Positions 59,728 to 64,000 of a DNA stretch of 64,000 nucleotides are shown here, piece after piece (the first letter of the stretch is position 1; each line of letters starts with the position of its first letter). The translations under genes were made by a program, and so were the position numbers. The notes below the pieces were generated by a model that saw only the letters and a program-made list of their open reading frames with translations, had not been told where the DNA came from and did no database searches. Origin of the DNA: Epilithonimonas zeae (GTDB lineage: Bacteria > Bacteroidota > Bacteroidia > Flavobacteriales > Weeksellaceae); the NCBI RefSeq assembly GCF_900141765.1, contig NZ_FSRK01000002.1:744001-808000 (forward strand), given 5' to 3'.

Positions 59728-61062
59728 ATGAAAAAAATATCAATATTCATTGTATTATTTCTTCTGTCTACTAATATTTTCGGACAAACAGAAGAACTTA
59801 ATAAGCTCTTTGATAAGTATCAGGACACAGAAGGTGTGACCTCTATCAAGATTGCAAAACCTATGTTCAAGTTATTGAATAATCTTAAAATCGATAACGA
59901 AGAATTAGGTAAAATACAGCCTTTGCTTGCCAAGGTTAATGGACTGAAAATGCTGATTCTGGAAAAACCGGAAACATCAAAAAATTCTCTTATAGATGAG
60001 AAGAAAATAGAGAAAGAAATTTCTAATTCTCTTAAAAATATGAAGTATGAAGAACTGGTGACCGTGAACAACCGCGATGCTAAAATCAAATTTATGGCTC
60101 AGGATATCACAGCTAATGTTATGGATAATTTGATTCTTAACATTATGTCAGAAGACAGTTCTGTTCTGATGATGCTGGATGGAAAAATCTCTATGGATGA
60201 TGTGAGCAAAATGATGGAGGAGAGCCAAAATGTAACTTCTATTAATCCTGCAAAAACGATTAATTCATCTACATTTTCTCAGACCAGTACATCCACTCAT
60301 TCGATAACTGACGGTTCAGGTACAACAACTTTTACAACTACAGATAAATCTGGTACGTCAACAAATGTTGGAAGCGAGAGAAATGTTCCTGCCTTTAACG
60401 GAATAGAAACTTCTTCGGGTGTTGATGTAGAATTTAGTCAAAGCCCAAAGCAAAGTGTTGTCGTAAAAGTAGAACCTGAAAAACAACAATACGTTATCAC
60501 GGAAGTTGAAAATGGCGTTTTGAAAATCTTTGTAAGAAATAAAGGTGTTAAGAATCTGAATTTCAACAGTCTTAAAGTGATTGTTTCCGGACCTAAATTA
60601 TCAAAATTGATTACTAAATCCGGTTCTATTTTCAAAGCGGTTACACCAGTTAATGAAACTACTTTTGCAGCAAGCTGTTCATCTGGATCACAGGTTTCAG
60701 GAGACTTTAAAATCTCTACAAATACAGCATTAGATGTTTCTTCTGGAGTAAGTGTAAAATTCAATCTTGAAACTAAGTCTCTGGCTTTGGAAGCTAGTAG
60801 CGGAAGCTCAATCAAATTAACAGGAAAAGCGGATTCGGGAGTTTACAGCGCAAGCAGTGGAAGTTCTATCTCAGCAGGGGATTTCGTAACCAAGTCAGCC
60901 GTTGTAGATGCTTCTTCCGGGTCAAGCGTAAAAATCAATACAACAGAGAGTTTAACAGCAAGTGCAACATCCGCAGCGTCTGTACAATACAGAGGAAATC
61001 CTTCTAAAGTGACAAAATCTGCCAATGAAAGAACAGGTTCAACAATTAACTCAATCAACTAA
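59728..61062 (+). CDS. secreted DUF4252 plus GIN-domain (DUF2807) protein
   Basis: The 444-residue protein has a signal peptide (MKKISIFIVLFLLSTNIFG). An N-terminal DUF4252 part (about 20-150: LNKLFDKYQDTEGVTSIKIAK... LMMLDGKISMDDVSKMM) is joined by a Thr/Ser-rich linker to a GIN/DUF2807 beta-helix (about 215-430) with repeated phrases like EASSGSSIKL and DASSGSSVKI. The GIN domain is called an adhesin head in databases, but no binding has been shown for it. It is third in an ECF sigma operon. Confidence 0.88.
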   Translation: MKKISIFIVLFLLSTNIFGQTEELNKLFDKYQDTEGVTSIKIAKPMFKLLNNLKIDNEELGKIQPLLAKVNGLKMLILEKPETSKNSLIDEKKIEKEISNSLKNMKYEELVTVNNRDAKIKFMAQDITANVMDNLILNIMSEDSSVLMMLDGKISMDDVSKMMEESQNVTSINPAKTINSSTFSQTSTSTHSITDGSGTTTFTTTDKSGTSTNVGSERNVPAFNGIETSSGVDVEFSQSPKQSVVVKVEPEKQQYVITEVENGVLKIFVRNKGVKNLNFNSLKVIVSGPKLSKLITKSGSIFKAVTPVNETTFAASCSSGSQVSGDFKISTNTALDVSSGVSVKFNLETKSLALEASSGSSIKLTGKADSGVYSASSGSSISAGDFVTKSAVVDASSGSSVKINTTESLTASATSAASVQYRGNPSKVTKSANERTGSTINSIN

Positions 61063-61073
61063 AAACTAAAATT

Positions 61074-61598
61074 ATGCTAAGATTCTTATACATCATTATT
61101 TTGACGATTGTCGGTTTTTTTCTTCAGTCGTGTATGCTTTCTCAAAATAAAGTTCACACCGATTTTTTTGACAATCCTGGATTCAAAGAAAATTCGACTT
61201 TTGTCAGCATCAATGTTCCTACCTTTTTGGCTAAGTCTTATGTGAAGAATGCTTTGAGAGAAGATGGCGAAAGTCAGGAAGTTATAGACTTGGTAAAGAA
61301 AATCAGTGATGTGAAAGTTCTGATTGTAGAAAGCTCCACAACACCTGTGAAAGCAGAATTCCAGAAATATCTCACCAAGAATAATTATGAAGAATGGATG
61401 TCTGTAAAGCAACAAGGTCAACTTATTAGCATCAATGCACAACAGTCAAAAGACTTAATCAAGAGAATGATAATCACCGTTAATGATGATAATGACGAAA
61501 GTATTTTTGTTGATGTAAAAGGAAAATTTTCGCCGGATGACATCTCAAAAATCATCAACGCAACAGAAAAAAATCAAATCAAAATTCATAGAAACTAA
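61074..61598 (+). CDS. DUF4252 lipoprotein
   Basis: The 174-residue protein has a lipoprotein signal (MLRFLYIIILTIVGFFLQSC) and a DUF4252 domain (FVSINVPTFLAKSYVKNAL...DVKVLIVESSTTPVKAEFQKYL). It is a paralogue of the N-terminal half of the previous protein, 11 bases upstream, so the operon carries two DUF4252 units. The function is unknown; outer-membrane or periplasmic location is expected. Confidence 0.87.
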   Translation: MLRFLYIIILTIVGFFLQSCMLSQNKVHTDFFDNPGFKENSTFVSINVPTFLAKSYVKNALREDGESQEVIDLVKKISDVKVLIVESSTTPVKAEFQKYLTKNNYEEWMSVKQQGQLISINAQQSKDLIKRMIITVNDDNDESIFVDVKGKFSPDDISKIINATEKNQIKIHRN

Positions 61599-61613
61599 AT
61601 TTTCAATTAACCA

Positions 61614-61985
61614 CTATTTTGTAGTGGTTTTTGTGTTTTGTAGAATCTTGAATTTTCTATAAACTGCAATTTTACTAATTAATTCTAATGGAAGCTCCGA
61701 AGATAAAGGAATCTGAATAGCACCTTTTGAAGTCTTATAATTTTCCAATTCTTTTTCAAAAACAACAATCGCTTCCGGGCCTGGATAAATTCCAATGTGA
61801 TTTTTGTAAGCCGCAAAATGAACTAAGTTCTTATTGTTAAGTGTAAAAGTCGGCATTGCATATTTGATGCATTCTTCAACTTCCGGAATTTCATTTTTAA
61901 TTTCAATTCTGATTCGCTCTAATTTCTCAATCATTTCTAAATTAAAATCAGAAAAGTAATCCTCAAAGTTTTTGTAGGTTTTCAT
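61614..61985 (-). CDS. DUF1801 (YdhG/iron chaperone-like) protein
   Basis: From ATG 61985 the product is 123 residues, starting MKTYKNFEDYFSDFNLEMIEKL. A longer frame from 62057 would extend into the YCII gene and is not used. The family has VEECIKYAMPTFTLNNKNLVHFAAYKNHIGIYPGPEAI, typical of DUF1801 (frataxin-like fold). It may be a metallochaperone-like protein; no function is proven. It lies two bases after the YCII gene. Confidence 0.85.
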   Translation of the reverse strand: MKTYKNFEDYFSDFNLEMIEKLERIRIEIKNEIPEVEECIKYAMPTFTLNNKNLVHFAAYKNHIGIYPGPEAIVVFEKELENYKTSKGAIQIPLSSELPLELISKIAVYRKFKILQNTKTTTK

Positions 61986-61987
61986 TT

Positions 61988-62443
61988 TTAGAAATGAACT
62001 TTGGTTACCTTGTCGTGAGATTTCAGATACAGCGGAAGCGCTGCGGAACCGTACCATTTGTAAATTTCAACATCAAAGATTCCTGACTTTACAGATGGGT
62101 CGGTTAAAACTAAACTTTCGGCTTCTTCTTTAGTTTTCGCATCCAAAATGAAAATCCCATTATAATCATTTGGATTTTTCTCCAACATTGGTCCGGCTAC
62201 GATCAGTTTTCCATCTTTTGCCAATTTGTTGATGTTTTCCATATGACCTTTCATCAATTCTGATTTTTTGGACTTATCCGTGATTTCAGCTTTTCCTTTT
62301 TTGAGAATTACCAAATAATACGATTTCATTCCATACTGGTCGGCACCAAGAGAATCTGCTAATTTTTGGTCAAATCCTTTATTTTGAGCATTGATGAATG
62401 ACGAAAATAATATTAAGGAAAGAATGGTAAATAGTGATTTCAT
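61988..62443 (-). CDS. secreted YCII-domain protein
   Basis: The 151-residue protein has a signal peptide (MKSLFTILSLILFSSFINAQ) and a YCII-like domain (ferredoxin-like fold): YYLVILKKGKAE...MKGHMENINKLAKDGKLIVAGPM. FDVEIYKWYGSAAL follows near the C-terminus. YCII proteins are small and mostly uncharacterised; export of one is less usual. It is translationally close to the DUF1801 gene. Confidence 0.85.
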   Translation of the reverse strand: MKSLFTILSLILFSSFINAQNKGFDQKLADSLGADQYGMKSYYLVILKKGKAEITDKSKKSELMKGHMENINKLAKDGKLIVAGPMLEKNPNDYNGIFILDAKTKEEAESLVLTDPSVKSGIFDVEIYKWYGSAALPLYLKSHDKVTKVHF

Positions 62444-62506
62444 CTTCTGAAGTTTTATTTCAAATTTAGAACAAAAAATAAAATCTCAAATATGCGCATA
62501 AGATAA

Positions 62507-63712
62507 TTATCTTCTGAACCTGAAATATTCTGTCAATTCGTGCTTTTTACCTTTAAGAAAATCTGAAGCCATTGCCATCCCGATGACCGAGAATGTGATT
62601 CCATTTCCGCCAAAACCTAAAACAAAATAAGCACTCGGAAAATCCGGATGTTGGCCAATGTAAGGCAATCCATCTTTGGTTTCGCCAAACGTTCCAGCCC
62701 AGACGAAATCGGTTCGAAAATCATTATTAGGAAGATGTTTGTCTAATTTTTTGACCAGCTTTTGTTCTTTTGCGTGAAGAAGAGAATCTCTTTTTTTGGC
62801 ATTGACAAATTCCTCATCTTCACCACCAATCAAAACTCTGTTATCATCTGTTGTCCGCATATAAATGTAAGGTTCTGCTGTATTCCAAACCAAAAGGTCA
62901 TTCAGTTCCTGATGTTTTTTCTCATTTTGTTCGCCAACAATTGCGAAAGTTGATAACAGGTTTACAAATTTGTCTTTAATGATTTCTGTACTTTCGAAAC
63001 CATTGCAGAAAATGACTTTTTTTGCTTTAATAATGTTTCCGTAATCTGTTGTTGCAGTAACGCCATTTTTCTTATAATCGAAATTAATGATGTCGGTTTT
63101 ATCAAAAACCTGCAATCCTTTCTTGTGGTTGTAATTCAGAATATCGTGAGCCAAACAAAACGCATCTATGCTTCCGCCTTGTTCGGAAAGAATTCCGCCA
63201 AACGTATTTTCGATTTTGAATTGCTTTTTAATCTCTTCTTCCGAAAGCCATTTCACAGGAAATCCAGCCGCTTTTCTCGCCTCGAATTCTTTTTTCAAAT
63301 CATCAACATCTTTTTTGAAGGCAGCAAAATAAAGCGATTGTTTTTTCTTGAAACCACAATCAGATTTGACTTCTTTCGAGATTTTCTGCAAATCATCAAT
63401 CGAATCATAACACGCCCAATAAGATTTTTCTGCACCTTCTTTTCCTATCATTTCTGAAAGTTCATAAAGCGGAACATCGATTTCGTATTGCAACATAGAA
63501 GTTGTGGCGCTCGTACTTCCATTCCCGATTTCACGACGGTCAACCAAAACAGTTTTGAAACCGTCTTTTATCATTTGATGGGCAAGAAGAGAACCTGTAA
63601 TTCCACCTCCGATGATGAGGATTTCTGCTTCAATATTTTCTCTTAGTGATGGATAAGAATGTTTGATGCCGTCTTTGACTAGCCAGAATGGTTCTGGAGA
63701 TTTTAATTTCAT
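62507..63712 (-). CDS. FAD-dependent oxidoreductase (glycine/D-amino acid oxidase type)
   Basis: The 401-residue protein has the FAD motif ILIIGGGITGSLLAHQM (31-47) with a terminal acidic residue (VDRRE), and the C-terminal segment GLPYIGQHPDFPSAYFVLGFGGNGITFSVIGM. It belongs to the DAO family (PF01266) and is likely a soluble flavoenzyme oxidising an amine or related compound. No Rieske domain is fused. It probably has its own promoter region (63713-63774). Confidence 0.9.
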   Translation of the reverse strand: MKLKSPEPFWLVKDGIKHSYPSLRENIEAEILIIGGGITGSLLAHQMIKDGFKTVLVDRREIGNGSTSATTSMLQYEIDVPLYELSEMIGKEGAEKSYWACYDSIDDLQKISKEVKSDCGFKKKQSLYFAAFKKDVDDLKKEFEARKAAGFPVKWLSEEEIKKQFKIENTFGGILSEQGGSIDAFCLAHDILNYNHKKGLQVFDKTDIINFDYKKNGVTATTDYGNIIKAKKVIFCNGFESTEIIKDKFVNLLSTFAIVGEQNEKKHQELNDLLVWNTAEPYIYMRTTDDNRVLIGGEDEEFVNAKKRDSLLHAKEQKLVKKLDKHLPNNDFRTDFVWAGTFGETKDGLPYIGQHPDFPSAYFVLGFGGNGITFSVIGMAMASDFLKGKKHELTEYFRFRR

Positions 63713-63725
63713 AGTTTCTCTTTGA

Positions 63726-63747
63726 TTTGATTGTTGTACTAATCAAA
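63726..63747. promoter_or_regulatory. inverted repeat TTTGATT-N8-AATCAAA upstream of the FAD oxidoreductase
   Basis: TTTGATT and AATCAAA form perfect 7-base arms around eight bases, 14 bases upstream of the FAD oxidoreductase ATG. It may be an operator. Its A/T-rich bases make chance possible. Confidence 0.3.
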
Positions 63748-63774
63748 AAGTAAACCGTTGGATTTTTGAGAATA

Positions 63775-63800
63775 AAAAACCGCAGAAATTTCTGCGGTTT
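63775..63800 (-). terminator. hairpin terminator after the T9SS cargo gene
   Basis: AAACCGCAGAA pairs with TTCTGCGGTTT, with T-rich flank on the minus strand. It lies just after the stop at 63805 and upstream of the FAD oxidoreductase. Confidence 0.85.
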
Positions 63801-63804
63801 GATT

Positions 63805-64000
63805 TTATTTCTTAATGAATTTTGAAGTAAGATTGTTTTTATCTGTTGTTATCCTTATGTAGTAAACACCACTGATGAGTTTTTGGACATCTATTTGGTT
63901 GTTTGAATTGAATTCTGCAGTCACTTTTCTTCCGATGGAATCGTAAATCTCAATATTGTTTATTTTTTCTTTTGTGGTAATGTTTAGGATATCGGATGTT
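63805..64000 (-). CDS. secreted protein, C-terminal type IX sorting domain only
   Basis: The minus-strand frame gives 65 residues ending at TAA (63805-63807), cut by the window edge. They read as a type A sorting domain: INNIEIYDSIGRKVTAEFNS, then QIDVQKLISGVYYIRITTDK and a final basic FIKK. This shows that the cell has the type IX secretion system. The rest of the protein lies outside the window. Confidence 0.9.
   Translation of the reverse strand, partial: TSDILNITTKEKINNIEIYDSIGRKVTAEFNSNNQIDVQKLISGVYYIRITTDKNNLTSKFIKK

Noticed and set aside
1-64000. CRISPR array, tRNA or rRNA gene, insertion sequence, prophage or integrase
   Set aside because: No regularly spaced repeats, no cloverleaf with CCA-type ends in the gaps, and no transposase, integrase or phage-type protein was found by reading both strands.

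Overview
The window looks like chromosome of a low-GC member of the Bacteroidota, class Flavobacteriia, most likely the Chryseobacterium/Epilithonimonas group (Weeksellaceae). This rests on protein content: cbb3 oxidase with fused CcoN-CcoO and one-heme CcoP, type IX secretion sorting domains, OMP_b-brl outer membrane barrels, GIN/DUF4252 proteins, membrane-bound AraC regulators, and both AcnA and AcnB. Several starts also carry Bacteroidota-type promoters (TTG, then TAnnTTTG at about -7). No rRNA, tRNA, CRISPR array, insertion sequence or prophage gene was seen.

Layout. 1-9588 (minus): three secreted surface proteins (one cut by the window edge), including a 2257-residue mosaic; this block looks richer in G+C than the rest. 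9589-12382: two short duplicated ORF units and a divergent pair of membrane-anchored AraC-type regulators. 12434-16471 (minus): housekeeping genes (zinc peptidase, ribH, TPR protein, apt, lipoprotein). 16875-19316 (plus): RapZ-C protein, MurU-like nucleotidyltransferase, LOG protein, DUF6702 protein. 19353-29024 (minus): a lipoprotein, then the complete cbb3 oxidase locus (SafE/TauE-like, ccoH, ccoG, ccoP, ccoQ, ccoNO, ccoS, ccoI), with a divergent Crp/Fnr regulator at 29120. 29933-33372 (plus): panB, an esterase lipoprotein, an Fn3 lipoprotein, a pseudouridine synthase. 33417-37716 (minus): two outer membrane barrels. 37893-39941 (plus): small lipoprotein plus LytS/LytTR two-component system. 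40030-42767 (plus): a tightly packed ACP, AMP-ligase, SDR and hexapeptide acyltransferase cassette. 42939-43911: ECF sigma factor and small membrane protein. 43965-49319 (minus): acnA and acnB. 49619-53895 (plus): DUF2752, WG-repeat protein, TPP riboswitch with TonB receptor, T9SS cargo. 53987-57526: HU-like membrane protein, thioesterase, 2-hydroxyacid dehydrogenase, serine hydrolase. 57562-61598: secreted protein, then an ECF sigma/anti-sigma/GIN/DUF4252 operon. 61614-64000 (minus): DUF1801, YCII, FAD oxidoreductase, and the C-terminus of a T9SS cargo protein.

How parts fit together. The Crp/Fnr gene and the cco operon appear to share a CTGAC-N4-GTCA[G/T] operator with the 5-4-5 spacing typical of this regulator family, so the regulator probably controls its own gene and the oxidase/copper-ATPase genes. 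The TPP riboswitch marks the adjacent TonB receptor as a probable thiamine-compound importer. The ACP cassette has its own good promoter and is the best candidate for an uncharacterised pathway, probably acyl modification of a sugar or other surface molecule. The intergenic spaces hold several distinct palindromic elements that look like dispersed repeats of this lineage.
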